Part shown: positions 11,131 to 29,802 of the stretch, one piece after another
Layout: each line of letters begins with the position of its first letter
How positions within the stretch are numbered: position 1 is the first letter of the stretch
Assembly: GCF_030435805.1 (NCBI RefSeq)
Contig: NC_081305.1
Location: forward strand, 55,896,001-55,960,000
From: Mustela lutreola
Lineage: Eukaryota > Chordata > Mammalia > Carnivora > Mustelidae
Reading direction: 5' to 3'
Length of the DNA stretch: 64,000 nucleotides
Position numbers and translations under genes: made by a program
The notes under the pieces: generated by a model
Database searches by the model: none
What the model saw: the letters and a program-made list of their open reading frames with translations, nothing else
What the model was told of the DNA's origin: nothing

Positions 11131-12094
11131 GGACAATGAAGCTAATAGGATCTGCTACTTACAGTACATCCAAAGAGGAGAGAAACTGGTATTTTAAGAC
11201 TTTTCTAACAAAGAAAAATATAATGTACAGATATTTTAAAGTTATAGACTTATATTACAAGATGTAAATGATAGGTGGAATCTGGGTGTGGCTTCCCTGG
11301 GGTCCCTGCTTCACATTCTCTCCCAAGGCTATCAAAAAGGGGTCAGCTGGGGTTCTGGTCTCATCCAAAGTTTCAGCTGGGGAAGGATCCATTTCCAACC
11401 ATTTTTTTTTTTTTTAAAGATTGTATGGACTTATTTAAGAGAGAGAGAGAATATGAGCAAGGGGAGTGGGAGAGGGAGAAGCAGAAGCAGACTCCTCTCT
11501 GAGCAGGGAGCCTAATGTGGGGCTCAATTCCAGAGTCTCAGGATCATGATCCGAGCCAAAGGCAGATGCCCAACCAATTAAGCCACCCAGGCACCCCCAT
11601 TTCCAACCATGCTTGCATGGTTATTGGGAAGACTCAGTTCCTGGAGATAGGTTGGGTTGAGGCCTCCATTCCTTGCTGGCTGCTGGCCACAGGCTATCCT
11701 TATTTCCTTGTCGTGGGACCTCTTCACAACACGGCATCACAGTGAGCAAACAGGAGTGTAAGGAGGGCTGACGTCCGCTACTATCACTTAGTCTCAGAAG
11801 GGACATCCCAACCCCCCGGGCCTTTAGCAAATCACTAGATCCAGCACACCCACAGGAGGGGGAGACACAAGGACATGAAGACCAGGAAGTAGAGGTCACT
11901 GAAATCCACCATAGAAACCAGCACCGGGAGATGAGGAGCCCTTTATGTTGTGGGTGCAAAGTTATTCAGGAGCAGTGGGCCCTGGTGGCTGACCTAGGAA
12001 ATTTTGCAGGGTGGGGACTACTAGGTAGGATCTGGGGGTTCTGTTTTGCTTCAACGTACTGAAAATGAATCCATCTCTCATGTTCTAAAAGCTG
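11131..12094. other. Intergenic, nothing recognised apart from one SINE
   Basis: Unique-looking sequence downstream of DHDH. ORFs are short and without family resemblance. Confidence 0.5.
11402..11597 (-). mobile_element. CAN SINE
   Basis: T-run to gccacccaggcacccc, flanked by catttccaaccat direct repeats. Confidence 0.92.
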
Positions 12095-12660
12095 TGGTAT
12101 CAGGTGTTCCAGTCAGCTACTGCTGCATAACAAATCATCCCAGAGATTCGCAGCTTCAGACCACAGGAATCATCTTATTATTTTTCATAGGCCCGTGGGT
12201 GATGGAATCAGGAAAGGCTTAGCTGGGCAGTTCCAGCTTGGGGCCACTCAGTGTTTTTAGTCAGACAGCAGTGGGGCTGGAACAGTAGAGTCTGTGGCAG
12301 CTGGAACCCACTGGCTGAGAATCTCCTTCCTCACGGAGTCTCCAGGCTTTCCGCATGGTTTCTGTGTGGGTTAGTTCGGGCTTTGTCGTGGCTTGGTGGC
12401 TTCAGGATGGCTGGGCTTCGGGCATTATGGCTGAAGGTTTCAAGAGTATTTCAGCTTGCAAGGAAGACGTTGCATGGCCTTTCCTGACAACTGCACAAGT
12501 CGTGGGGGTTGACTTTCTGCCATGTTGCAGTGACTATGGCTGAGTCATGAGCACATTCAGTTTCAAGGGAAGAGGAACAAGAGGAACTCCAGTGAGAGGG
12601 GAAGTGAGTGGGACAGGAGAGATCTCAGGAAAATGCAAGGCAGCCCACTAATTCAGCTTT
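12095..12660 (-). mobile_element. Old MaLR-like LTR relic
   Basis: The sequence cagtcagctactgctgcataacaaatcatccca is the usual antisense 3' end of old mammalian LTR repeats. The rest (ggcagttccagcttggggccactcag) continues in the same style. The family is unsure. Confidence 0.45.
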
Positions 12661-12679
12661 AGGAAAAGCTAATGTGACA

Positions 12680-13396
12680 GTGACTTAAACATCAATGAAG
12701 CTTATTGACCTCTCATGGGAAGTCCAAGAAGATGCCATCCCATGTGATATGAACATAAGGAGGGAAGTTCCAAGGTCAGGGAGTGTGTGTTTAACTTTCT
12801 ATCTGCTTGGCTGGGCCACAGAATATCCAGAAATATGGCCTTATATTTTTGGGGTGTTTCTGTGAGGGTATTTTGGGTGACATAACATTTACATTGGTGA
12901 CTTAGTAAAGCAAACTAAAAGTTCCTTCCTGTGGGTGAGACCATCCAATCAGGAGAAGGCCTGACTAGAACCAAAAGGCAGACCCTCCTCAGAGTAAGAA
13001 AGAATTCTTTCTGCCTGACTGCCTCTGAACTGGGACACCAGCCTTCCTCCTGCCTTCGGTCTCACGCTGAAACATCAGTTCTTCTTGCATCTCAAGCTGC
13101 AGGCCTCCTGAGGAGACGTGCACCTGGTACTCCAGCCTTTGGACTTGATACTGGAACTAAACATCAGTTCCCCTGGGTCTCTGGCTTGCCAGCTCCCGCT
13201 GCAGCCTCAGGACCTGACCACTTCCATTGTGTGTCTTTCTTCTAGCTTTCTAGCTTGTGGCTCCACCATCTGCAAACGTGGCTTCTGTCTTATGGTGTAC
13301 GACTGACACACCAATGCCCAACAACACATCTCTACTCCAGTATCAGGGAGAGGTTGAAAGGGAGACCATCCTCTTTGCTTAAAAAAGGCTGGAACT
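12680..13396. other. Diverged interspersed-repeat-like spacer
   Basis: Internally repetitive phrases (aactgggacaccagcctt, gaaacatcagttctt, aactaaacatcagttcccctgggtctc) recall an old mammalian repeat end, but I could not name the family. No exon is seen. Confidence 0.35.
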
Positions 13397-13574
13397 GGGC
13401 GCCTGGGTGGCTCAGTGGGTTAAGCCGCTGCCTTTGGCTCAGGTCATGATCTCAGGGTCCTGGGATCGAGTCCCGCATTGGGCTCCCTGCTTCCCTTCCT
13501 CTCTCTCTGCCTGCCTCTCCATCTACTTGTGATTTCTCTCTGTCAAATAAATAAATAAAATCTTAAAAAAAATA
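13397..13574 (+). mobile_element. CAN SINE
   Basis: Head ggcgcctgggtggctcagtggg, tail caaataaataaataaaatcttaaaaaaaataaaaaaa. Flanked by aaaaaaggctgg repeats. Confidence 0.93.
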
Positions 13575-14444
13575 AAAAAAAGGCTGGAACTCAGATGCTG
13601 TATACATCCCATTGGCCAGCACCTACCCATGTGGCAAGACCTAGTTGCAAGGGATCCTGGGAAATGTAGTCTTTAGCTCAGCAGCCATATGTCCAGCGAA
13701 TACTTTCCCATCATTTAAGTGAGGGATAACAGTGATGTTAGCCATGTTTGCCACACAAAAGATGGAAACCAAGCAAGCAGAGGGCTGAAACCAGTGTAGT
13801 GATAGCTGAACAATGTATAAGGGGACTTGGAATAGAAAATAATAGAAAACTCATTTGATTGATGTCTGGTCTCTCTTATTTGCTCCAAGTTGGAATTGCT
13901 AGTGTAAACCCAAGGTATCCACCTCCATCTTTTAGAGCCTGGTAGAGTTGGACTTCCTGGGCTCTCTCTGGCTCATCAAGGTCGTGTGACTAGCTTTTGC
14001 CAATGAATTACAAGAGGTTATGTATGTTGTTTATGTGTTAGGGCATTTAAATTTTGGTACCAAAGCCTCCAGAACTTTCTTTCCTTGGCCACAGTGACTG
14101 GCGGGATTCCAAATGCTAGCGGTCCTGTTAGCCTAGATACCAGACGTATACAGACCAGAACCCTCAGCTAATACATAACACCAGTGAGACATACACCTGT
14201 TTACTAAGTTGAGATCTGGGGGGTGTTACTGCAACATCACCGAACTGACACAAACTATTACAGAAAAATAGGAAAGTTAGACCTTGCTTAGAGCACAGAG
14301 TTAACCCTAATTGGCTGATCAGCCACCCACACATAGCCCCCGCCCAACTGCTTGTAATGTTAGTGGGACGGACATCCTAAACCTGCTGCACAGAGGGGCC
14401 TATGACCCAGGCTTTGCCAATAAGGCCACTGAAACTGAAGGCAA
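13575..14444. other. Intergenic, nothing recognised
   Basis: AT-balanced unique sequence with no coding resemblance, clear repeat or RNA gene visible. Confidence 0.45.
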
Positions 14445-14608
14445 GGGGCACCTGGGTGGCTCAGTCAGTTAAGCGTCTGTCTTTGGCTCAGGTCATGATC
14501 CTGGGTTCCTGGGCTATCAACCCCCATGCTGAGCAGGGAGCCTGCCTCTCCCTCTCCTGCTTCCTCCCTGCTTGTGTTCTCTCTCATGTTCTTAAAAAAA
14601 ATAAAAAG
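14445..14608 (+). mobile_element. CAN SINE
   Basis: Head ggggcacctgggtggctcagtcag with a shortened body and A-rich tail. Confidence 0.9.
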
Positions 14609-14719
14609 GAAGAAATGGAAGGTAAATCCTTTCTCTCCTGTTAAAATGACTTTTTGTACCATAATGGAGGCCTGGAGTTTCTAGACACTGGTTTGGAAAA
14701 GCCTGATCTCAAAGCAAAG

Positions 14720-14935
14720 GGCCATCAGTTAACATTTGTTGAGAATCTACCCTGCCCCCAGGGGCTGTTCATATACCATCTCATTTAACCCTCACCAGAG
14801 GGTGGTCAGTACTGTGTCTTGTCTTTACTGAGGAGGAGACAGGGACAGGGAGAGGCTGCAGGTGAGTGCACTTAGGGACACGCCTCCTACCCACAGGCGA
14901 GTCCTTGCCCAGGTCACACAGGGTATGGTAGGCAA
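14720..14935 (+). repeat. MIR/L2-type relic
   Basis: The sequence atctcatttaaccctcaccagagggtggtcagtactg ... gaggaggagacaggg ... gcccaggtcacacagg follows the MIR consensus order. Confidence 0.7.
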
Positions 14936-14988
14936 ACCAAGCTCTGCCCACAGGGGTCTGCTCTAAGAGCTTGTGAAAAATGTGGTCT

Positions 14989-15365
14989 CTGGATGCCTGG
15001 GTGGCTCAGTCAGTTAAGTTTCCGCCTTCAGCTCAGGTAGTGATCCCAGGGTCCTGGGATTGGGTCCCACATCAGGCTCTCTGCTCAGCAGGGAGTCTGC
15101 TTCTCCTTCTGCCTGTTGCACTCTCTCCCCCTCAAATAAAGAAATAAAAAATTTTTTTAAAGATTTTATTTATTTATTTGACAGAGAGAAATCACAAGTA
15201 GATGGAGAGGCAGGCAGAGAGAGAGAGAGGGAAGCGGGCTCCCTGCTGAGCAGAGAGCCCGATGTGGGACTCGATCCCAGGATCCTGAGATCATGACCTG
15301 AGCCGAAGGCAGCGGCTTAACCCACTGAGCCACCCAGGCGCCCCAGAAATAAAATTTTTTTAAGA
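14989..15365 (+). mobile_element. CAN SINE with a second SINE in its A-tail
   Basis: Head ctggatgcctgggtggctcag. Its tail agaaataaaaaattttt is duplicated on both sides of the reverse SINE at 15151-15344. This is a SINE-in-SINE insertion 0.17 kb beyond the DHDH poly(A) site. Confidence 0.88.
15151..15344 (-). mobile_element. CAN SINE nested in another SINE
   Basis: Complete young copy, from ttttttaaagattttatttatttatttgacag to gccacccaggcgcccc. Confidence 0.93.
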
Positions 15366-15504
15366 AGTGTGGCCCTGACCCTGTCTTCCTCCCCTTCCCC
15401 ACATCCTTCTACCAATTTATTCTCTAGTGACCCCTCTGGCAACCCCTTTGCTCCAGCTCCCACCAAACCACCATTGCCACAATCTCTGTGGGAGCCACGT
15501 CTTT

Positions 15505-15510
15505 TTTATT
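15505..15510 (-). terminator. DHDH: DHDH polyadenylation signal AATAAA
   Basis: AATAAA on the minus strand lies about 24 bases after the DHDH stop codon. It predicts a 3' UTR of only about 40-50 bases. It is the first such hexamer after the stop. Cleavage position is inferred. Confidence 0.6.
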
Positions 15511-15533
15511 CAGGGCACACGTCAGTGTTTGTC

Positions 15534-23305
<7,772 letters not shown>

Positions 23306-23760
23306 GGTCAAAACCTGGGGTCGCAAGGTCTTGCCACCTGCGCCTAGAAATTAAAAACCTGGTGCCCCGCCCATCCGGGGGCGTGGTTATTTCTCCGCCT
23401 CTTGCACCTACGCCACTTCTCATTGGCCACTAGGCCTGCACACCCCTGCAGTCCGGACGCAAAGGAGAAGGTTATTTAAATCTAGCAGCTCACCATTGGC
23501 TCTGCTTTATGAGGGGGTGGGACCAGAAATTCTCCTTGAGTCGCCTATGGGGACTTCTAACCACGTGAAATTTTTTTTCCTTTTGCATCTCTACGGGCAA
23601 CATTGGGGTTGAAGTCCCCACCGACAACAAGAGTTGCACGCTCTACCCACACGCTAGCCAGGCCCTCCGGGAGTGGGTGGGGAGGCTTCCTCCCTTGTCA
23701 CCTTCGGAGCTGGCGCCCTTCCTCCTTCCCCTAACTCTTTCGCCCCAAAAGCCGGGCACC
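23306..23760 (-). promoter_or_regulatory. DHDH 5' flank and probable promoter
   Basis: This is the sequence directly upstream of the DHDH start codon. It is moderately CpG-rich (ccgcccatccgggggcgtgg near 23,367) and contains CCAAT-type motifs in both orientations (cattggccac near 23,423, cattggctctg near 23,493). No TATA box stands at a fitting distance. The transcription start cannot be fixed from sequence alone. Confidence 0.45.
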
Positions 23761-24348
23761 CTTAGGAATTGCCTAGGTGGGGGGGGGGGGGCAAGATGTA
23801 ATAGCAAATATAAACATTACTAATATTTCTAGAACGCCTGTCGTGGCCAGGCCCCCAGCTCCGTGCTTTACTTTCCTCCCTTCCAATTTCTCACCACAGA
23901 TCTGCGAACTGGATTCTATCGCTCGCTGTTTACAGAAGGAGAAACAATCCCAGAAAGCCATGGTCGTTTTTTGGAAGCCTCGCAGCCAGGATGTGAAGAC
24001 GTGCAAACTGGCTGTTTCCAAAGAACGTTAAGTCTTAGAAACCAGTCTGTTCGCTTCTTAAGAGCCCAGGTGCCAGGTTGACTGGTCCCAGCCCATCCTT
24101 GCCACTGCCTGGCTGTACTGCTTTGCGCAAAGGGTTTCCCTATCAGAGTTTCACCTTCCTGTTCCAAAACTGAAGTCACAATGGCATCTACTTGTTGAAG
24201 AGGATTAACTGAGCTCCAGAGTCTACAATGTAAAATATATCAAGTGATTATTCTCTAAGTCAATTGGCAAATGGCTGGCCAACTTCACTCATGGCAAATC
24301 TGTGCACTTCTCTTTCCTTGTAGACATTCAGTTAAGGTCTGAGTTTCA
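23761..24348. other. Intergenic upstream of DHDH
   Basis: It contains a G-run (23,779-23,790) and unique sequence. No gene was recognised. Confidence 0.4.
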
Positions 24349-24549
24349 GGGGCTCCTGTGTGGCTCAGTCGGTTAAGTGACTGCTTATGGCTCAGGTCAT
24401 GATGTGAGGGTCGGGCATCAGGCTCCCTGCTCAGCGAGGAAGTCTACTTCTCCCTCTCCCTCTGCCCCTACCTGCCCCCTAGCTTGTGCTCTCTCTCAAA
24501 TAAATAAAATCTTAAAAAAGAAAACAAACAAACAAACAAACAAACAAAC
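24349..24549 (+). mobile_element. CAN SINE with (caaa)n tail
   Basis: Head ggggctcctgtgtggctcagtcgg, shortened body, then an (aaac)n microsatellite at 24,520-24,549. Confidence 0.88.
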
Positions 24550-24719
24550 CAGCTGATTAAATAATGTAGCAATGTCAGTTCCTGGCTTTGACAATGCACT
24601 ATATTTACCTAAGATATCATCGCAGGGTGGGTTGCAGGGTGGGGGGATGCTACCTGTCGGGTACAAGAGGGAGCTCTCTACTATTTTTGTAAGTTCTTAA
24701 ACAGTTTCAGGATGAAATG

Positions 24720-25075
24720 TTACGACTTCAAATTGTTGGCAGCGAGTCCCTGTACCCAGAGGAATCATTTTGCAATATCTGGTAAAGGAGAAAAGGAGGG
24801 TGCCTCGTGATCCAGCAATTTCCACTGTGGGCAGAAGACACATACCCTTGAGAAACTGTCCGATGTGTGCCTGCGAGGGTGTATGTATTATTGCAACATT
24901 GGCCGTGATAGCTCAAAATTGGGAAGAGCCATCAGTAGAAGAGCCCATGAGCAAATGGTGGCAAATTCTAACAACAGGGTACCACACAGCAAGAAAAATG
25001 GGTGAACGAACTCCACACTATGTATACACCAAATCTCAAAAACATAAACTTTCAGTGGGGTACAGTACAAACACT
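24720..25075 (+). mobile_element. Old L1 3' relic
   Basis: The sequence cagcaatttccactgtgggcag ... attattgcaacattggccgtgatagctcaaaattggg ... ccatgagcaaatgg follows the L1M/HAL1 3' order. Heavily diverged. Confidence 0.65.
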
Positions 25076-25619
25076 GAACTGTGACGGCTGTGTTTAATTC
25101 ATAATCAAGTTAGGAAGATCACTGCCCTGGGACAAGAATCCTGTGTGCCAAAGGTCTGATAAGGAACTAGGGGTATACCGCTGGCTGGTAAGCAGATGAT
25201 AGCCTCTCTGGGACCTGGAGTGAGAGCCAAGGGATTAACAAAGGGCATAAGACAATGTAGAATTTAGAGGTAGAACATCAGTGAATATATATTCTCTTGA
25301 TGTCTGCTGGCAAGGGCTACCTGGCTGGGCACAAGTGGCCACACGGGGGGTGAGCGGGGGGTCTGTAACCTGAGAAACACACCTGCTTCCTAGCTCTTAC
25401 TCTCTTTGTGGAGACAAGCAAGACAATGGTGCTGGAAGCATGGCAAAGCCAGTCTAAGCTTGGGCACCAGCACTTTCCAGAACTTGCAGGAAACACTGTA
25501 GGCAGACCTTGGAGGACGCTGAAATCATGGCAAAAGGGGAAGACCCTGTGCCAGCCAGCTTCTAGCCAGGAAATCCAGAATCCGCCTCTGGGGTCATTCC
25601 ACAGATTGTCCTCCCAGGC

Positions 25620-25930
25620 AGAACACAGATATTTACTGAGCATCTAATTTGTTCTAGGTCCCGAGGACACATCAGAAATGAGACAGATATTTTCTCTGCT
25701 CTCATGGCAGCTTGCAGTGCTTTGTTATGTTCTAAGAACCCAGAACAGGCCATCATGGTTGGGTCAGTGGGGTGGAAGATGGGGCTGGGGAGGGGTCAGC
25801 AACGGTTTGGAGAAGACGTGGAAGGGTCTTCAGCAGGAGACAACAAAGATCTAACCATCATGACTCACATATTCACTGAGCAAACATTTTTACTTTTGAC
25901 TTGGTCCTGTGCTGGGTGATGTGCAGGTAC
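25620..25930 (+). repeat. L2-type relics
   Basis: The sequences atatttactgagcatctaatttgttctaggtcccgaggacac and later cattcactgagcaaacatttttac resemble L2 3' ends. Confidence 0.6.
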
Positions 25931-25979
25931 AACCTCGCTTTGCTCTCTGCCGCCCTCTAGTGGGCGAAAGAGAGACAAC

Positions 25980-26310
25980 CTGTGGCAGGCACAGTAATCA
26001 CCCCCTCCCAAAGACCAGAATCTATGACCATGCGACCTGACCTAATAAAACGGACTTTGCAGGTATCACTGTGAAGGCTCCTGAGATGGGGAGTTTTTCC
26101 CGGATTCTGTGGTGGACTCGTTGCAATTACAGAAGACCTAAGGAGAGGAAGGCAGGATACTCAACCCAAGCAGAGGGACCTCAAAACAGGGCAGGGGATT
26201 TGAAAATTCTCTGCTACTGGCTTTGAAGCTGGAGGAAGGGGTCATTAGGCCAGGAATGCAGATGCAGGTGCCAGCAGAAGCTGGAAAAGCAAGGAAACAG
26301 ATTTTCCACT
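25980..26310 (+). mobile_element. MLT1-type (MaLR) LTR relic
   Basis: The sequence tgtggcaggcacagtaatcaccccctcccaaag ... ctgagatggggagtttttcccggattctg ... gaagctggaaaagcaaggaaacag matches the MLT1 order. Ancient and non-coding. Confidence 0.7.
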
Positions 26311-26649
26311 TGAACTGCCAGGGTCTTGAGTTCAAGCTCCAAGTTCGGGCACAGAGCTTACTTAAAAAAAGAAAAGAAGTCAGTCTGGAACCCAGGTTGG
26401 GAGTGGGGGAGAATGTGAAAGATAAACCTAGAAGGATCAACTGGACCACTTGGGCAGGGCTGAGGAGCTCCTGTGTGGGTGATGGAGTGTGAAGGTGAAG
26501 ACAGCAGCGTTTTGATCAATAGAGTCATATCCAAGTGTTAGAAAAACCCTTAGGAAATTAACGGTCACAACCACAGAATGGATGAGTGGACAGCGAGCAT
26601 GCCAGGCAGCGAGCAAAGTGTGCACTCATTAGCTTGTTTGTTTCAGATA

Positions 26650-26736
26650 AAGCGCTACACTCTACTTGGAGCTTGGACTCGTGGCCCTGAGATCAAGCGT
26701 CCCACGCTCTACTGATTGAGCCACCCAGGCGCCCCC
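26650..26736 (-). mobile_element. Old short tRNA-derived SINE
   Basis: It ends ctctactgattgagccacccaggcgcccc. Short body without the pyrimidine-rich part. Confidence 0.75.
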
Positions 26737-26794
26737 CATTAACTCATTCACCAGAAAATTTTCAGCACAGATTCAGTGCCAAAAAGAACTTCGC

Positions 26795-27035
26795 ATGAAC
26801 TGGGTCCGGTGGACCAGGGTTCCAGTCCCAGCCCGGACATTTACTAGCTGTGGGCTTTTTGGCGAGTGACTTAGCTTCTCTTATTCGCTTCATCTGTAGA
26901 ATGGGGTTTATAACAGTGATTGCCTCACAGTGTTTATGTGAAGATGAAATGGGCAGTTACCGAGATCATATAATGTGCTCGGCAGGGCACCTGCCACGTT
27001 CCAAGTGCTACAGAAATGTTCGCTGCTGTGTATTA
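26795..27035 (-). repeat. MIR relic, antisense
   Basis: The sequence ccagtcccagcccggacatttactagctgtgggc ... cttattcgcttcatctgtagaatggggtttataacagtgattgcctcac is a clear antisense MIR. Confidence 0.85.
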
Positions 27036-27140
27036 GTGTCTCGCTGCTGCTGTAAGAAATGACCACCACCAATAGTAGCAACCAAGAAATCATTTTCCGA
27101 ATATACATAGTCAAAATAATCCTGTTGATTTAAGACAAAA

Positions 27141-27322
27141 GGGGACGCCTGGGTGGCTCAGTTGGTTAAGCGGCTGCCTTCGGCTCAGGTCATGATCCCG
27201 GCATCCTGGGATCAAGTCCCACATCGGGCTCCTTGCTCAGCGGGAAGCCTGCTTCTCCCTCTGCCTTTGCCTGCCACTCTGTCTGCCTGTGCTCACTCTC
27301 TCTGACAACAACAACAAAAAAG
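27141..27322 (+). mobile_element. CAN SINE
   Basis: Head ggggacgcctgggtggctcagttgg with an (acaaca)n tail. Confidence 0.92.
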
Positions 27323-27982
27323 ACTAGAACAAAAGGCCAGACAGGGAGGCAGTGGTGGGGCGGAGGGGTCTTTGGGGCAGAGATGACCTGGTTCTTGACC
27401 ATGTATACCAGCCATAGATGCTACTGTATGGGGCCACGAACTTGACAGATGTGAACCTCCCTCTCCTGGCTCCTTTGGAACTTAGAGTCTACTGATGGAG
27501 AGAGAGTAAGGAAGCCTGACACAAAAGGGTCCTGGGCAGCTGGAATGGGGGACCTCCTTCAATATGGAAGTCACCAACAGATGCCCAGGGACACTAATTG
27601 CGTAAATGTGTCCATATAATAACAAATTACTGCTTGCTGATCTCAAATTTCAACTCAGGAGCCATACTGTTCATGTGTATTATTATTGGATACTTCAAAG
27701 AACTCTACCATTTAATGCCCATTTTCCAGATTGGCTCAGTGAGGCTCAGCTCCCAGTCTTCCAGAAGCCGAGTGGCTGTGGCTGCTGTTTGTGGTCATTG
27801 TTGGGGTTTAAGCCGGGGTGCACAGCAGGTCGTATAACTCCCCAGACCCTTCCTTGGATATTTCAGGGTCTGGGAATTTGCGTTGTTAATGAGCCTCTCA
27901 GATAATTTTTTAAAAGTCCCATCAGTTCAGTAACAGTAAAAAAAAAAAAAAAAAAAGGTCCCCACAATGGCAGTGAAAACCC

Positions 27983-28335
27983 TTACTTCTGGGGTATGTT
28001 CAGGGTTCTGCAAGTCCAGGATCTTACCAGCAGGCCAGAGACAAAGGCCTCAGCGGGTTTGTAACTGCCACCCAGCAGCTCTTTGACCCATCTCTCCACA
28101 TCAGTCTCCAGCCCCCAAATTTCCTCTTTCTGTGGGGGGAGCTGCTCTGGGTCCATGCCTCCCGGTCGTAGCTCCTTACGATCATACTTGACCATGACCT
28201 TCCCTTGAGGCCTTACTCCATGCTGCTGGAGGCGCTTGCCTGCAGCCCCAGAGGGCCTCTGAAAGTAGAGAAAGGTCCCTGGGCCACAGGCTGCCAATAC
28301 CTGGCCCAGGGTCGCTATCCGTCCCAGCTGCCTGG
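27983..28335 (-). pseudogene. PPP1R14B-like (PHI-1) pseudogene
   Basis: The minus strand resembles the coding sequence of PPP1R14B, a PP1 inhibitor of the CPI-17 family. Recognisable blocks in order are YFQRPSGAAG, QGKVMVKYDRKELR, VKELLGGSYKPAEAFVSGLL and a terminal PQK before TAA GGG. The middle is damaged. Most of the region between KYDRKELR and VKELL (in the parent RLNLEEWILEQL onward) is shortened and scrambled, and the GC-rich N-terminus is only faintly visible to about 28,335. All blocks are in one piece without introns, as in a processed copy. The A-run nearby (27,937-27,957) lies on the wrong strand to be its tail. PPP1R14A is a poorer match. Confidence 0.8.
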
Positions 28336-28844
28336 TGGGGCAGGTGAGGGTGGAAAGTATGTGCCTCCCTGCACTGCTGCCTCCTCAAGGAGGCCCACCA
28401 GCTGGCTCCAGGCCACTGGCTTGGGCTCTGCCAGAGCCACACAGGACACCTCCCAGCAGATTTTCCTGCCCTTGGTGCCCAGGGGCCTTGTGTCTCCTCA
28501 GATAGCTTTTATCATTTGAGCCTCCTTTAAACTTCGTCCTCTTTGTGGTACCAAACCGGACCTACGCTATGCCCAGTGGTGTGCTGGCAAACACGCGCTG
28601 GCATGCAGGGGTACTAAGAGGCTCTGATTTGTCACCTCTGCCAATTTCCTTCATCAGCTGTTGGTACAGATGTGATATCTGGAGCAGCTGCAGCCACTCT
28701 GGGGCCACAGCAGAACTAGGTTATGGGAGGAAGTGGTTTCCTGGAATCACCCTACCCTAGGATGTCTTGTGTTGGGAGATAATACTTTTTCTATACTAAA
28801 CCTTTCTATCCTTGTGGCTGGGATCCTGCTGAATGGGGTGTGTT

Positions 28845-28882
28845 TGTGTGTGTGTGTGTGTGTGCGCACACACACACACACG
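28845..28882. repeat. (TG)n-CGCG-(CA)n palindromic microsatellite
   Basis: About 38 alternating purine-pyrimidine bases, of which 28,850-28,881 form a perfect inverted repeat with no spacer. Confidence 0.9.
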
Positions 28883-29741
28883 GTGGACTTCTCAGAAGAC
28901 AGAAAGTTGCCAGGATGAAGCCCCTCAGCTATTACAGAATGAGGACTTTAGCAGGGGAATTGGGGATGAGGTTTCAGAGGGAACGGTATATCCAAAGACA
29001 CAGAGGAATGGAAAGTGTTCCAGAAAGTGTATTTGGATGGAACTGGAGTACAGAGCAGAACTTAGAACCATGTGAAAAAAGGCCAGAAAGTGGGGCAGGG
29101 CCTCCTCCATGGGCTGAGGGGCTGGAACCTGATCCTGGGGCTGGGTTGGCTCCAGGACCCCTCTGGGGCTGTGTGGGAAAAGGGCAAGGAGCCAGGCAGC
29201 TGGAAGCCAGGGGTCAGGGAAAGTCTGGGTTCCTGGGGTCAGCACTAGTCAGCTATGCTCATGACTCTGCTGTCCCTCGCAGCCAGCCATGGGGAAGACA
29301 CTGTCCTTGAGCATCAATGGTTCTCTCGAGACCCCCCCCCCCAAAAAAAAATACCTCATCAGCCGACAGAAGCCGGACAGCAGGCATTCCAGCAGCAGTG
29401 GGGACAAAGGCAGGATGCCAGGGTAGCCATGACCTGGGCAGCTGAGGCCAAACCATCTCGAGAAGGCAGGCACAAAGCCAACCCTTCTCAGGAGGGAGAG
29501 GACTTCCCTAAGTTAGGGATGCAGTGAGGGTCCAACTAGACTTGGGGGTCTCGGAAAGAAGGGAGCACAGACTGGGAGGCTGTGGAAGCTGAGGGGCAGA
29601 TGTAGGGCTCAGGGAGCAATGTGTGAAGAGCCACCTGGCCCTCCCCTCCCCCAGGCGGCCACACAAGTCACTGGCTCCCCAGGGAGGTTGATGTCGACTC
29701 CACAGCCCCCTCCCACCAGCTGCCTCGGTAGGAACCCAGAG

Positions 29742-29781
29742 CGTGTGTGTGTGTGTGTGTGTGTATGTGTGTGTGTGTGTA
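29742..29781. repeat. (TG)n microsatellite
   Basis: An interrupted (gt)n run followed by a G-run, 22 bases below the NUCB1 stop and therefore probably transcribed in the 3' UTR. Confidence 0.9.
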
Positions 29782-29802
29782 TGGGGGGGGGTCCCAAGAG
29801 GA

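Larger units (their letters stand above)
28335..29802. other. NUCB1 3' flank / 3' UTR with TG repeats
   Basis: This is the region below the NUCB1 stop. No canonical AATAAA was found on the minus strand here; a GATAAA variant lies near 28,506. It contains a (TG)n(CA)n palindrome at 28,850-28,881. Confidence 0.4.
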
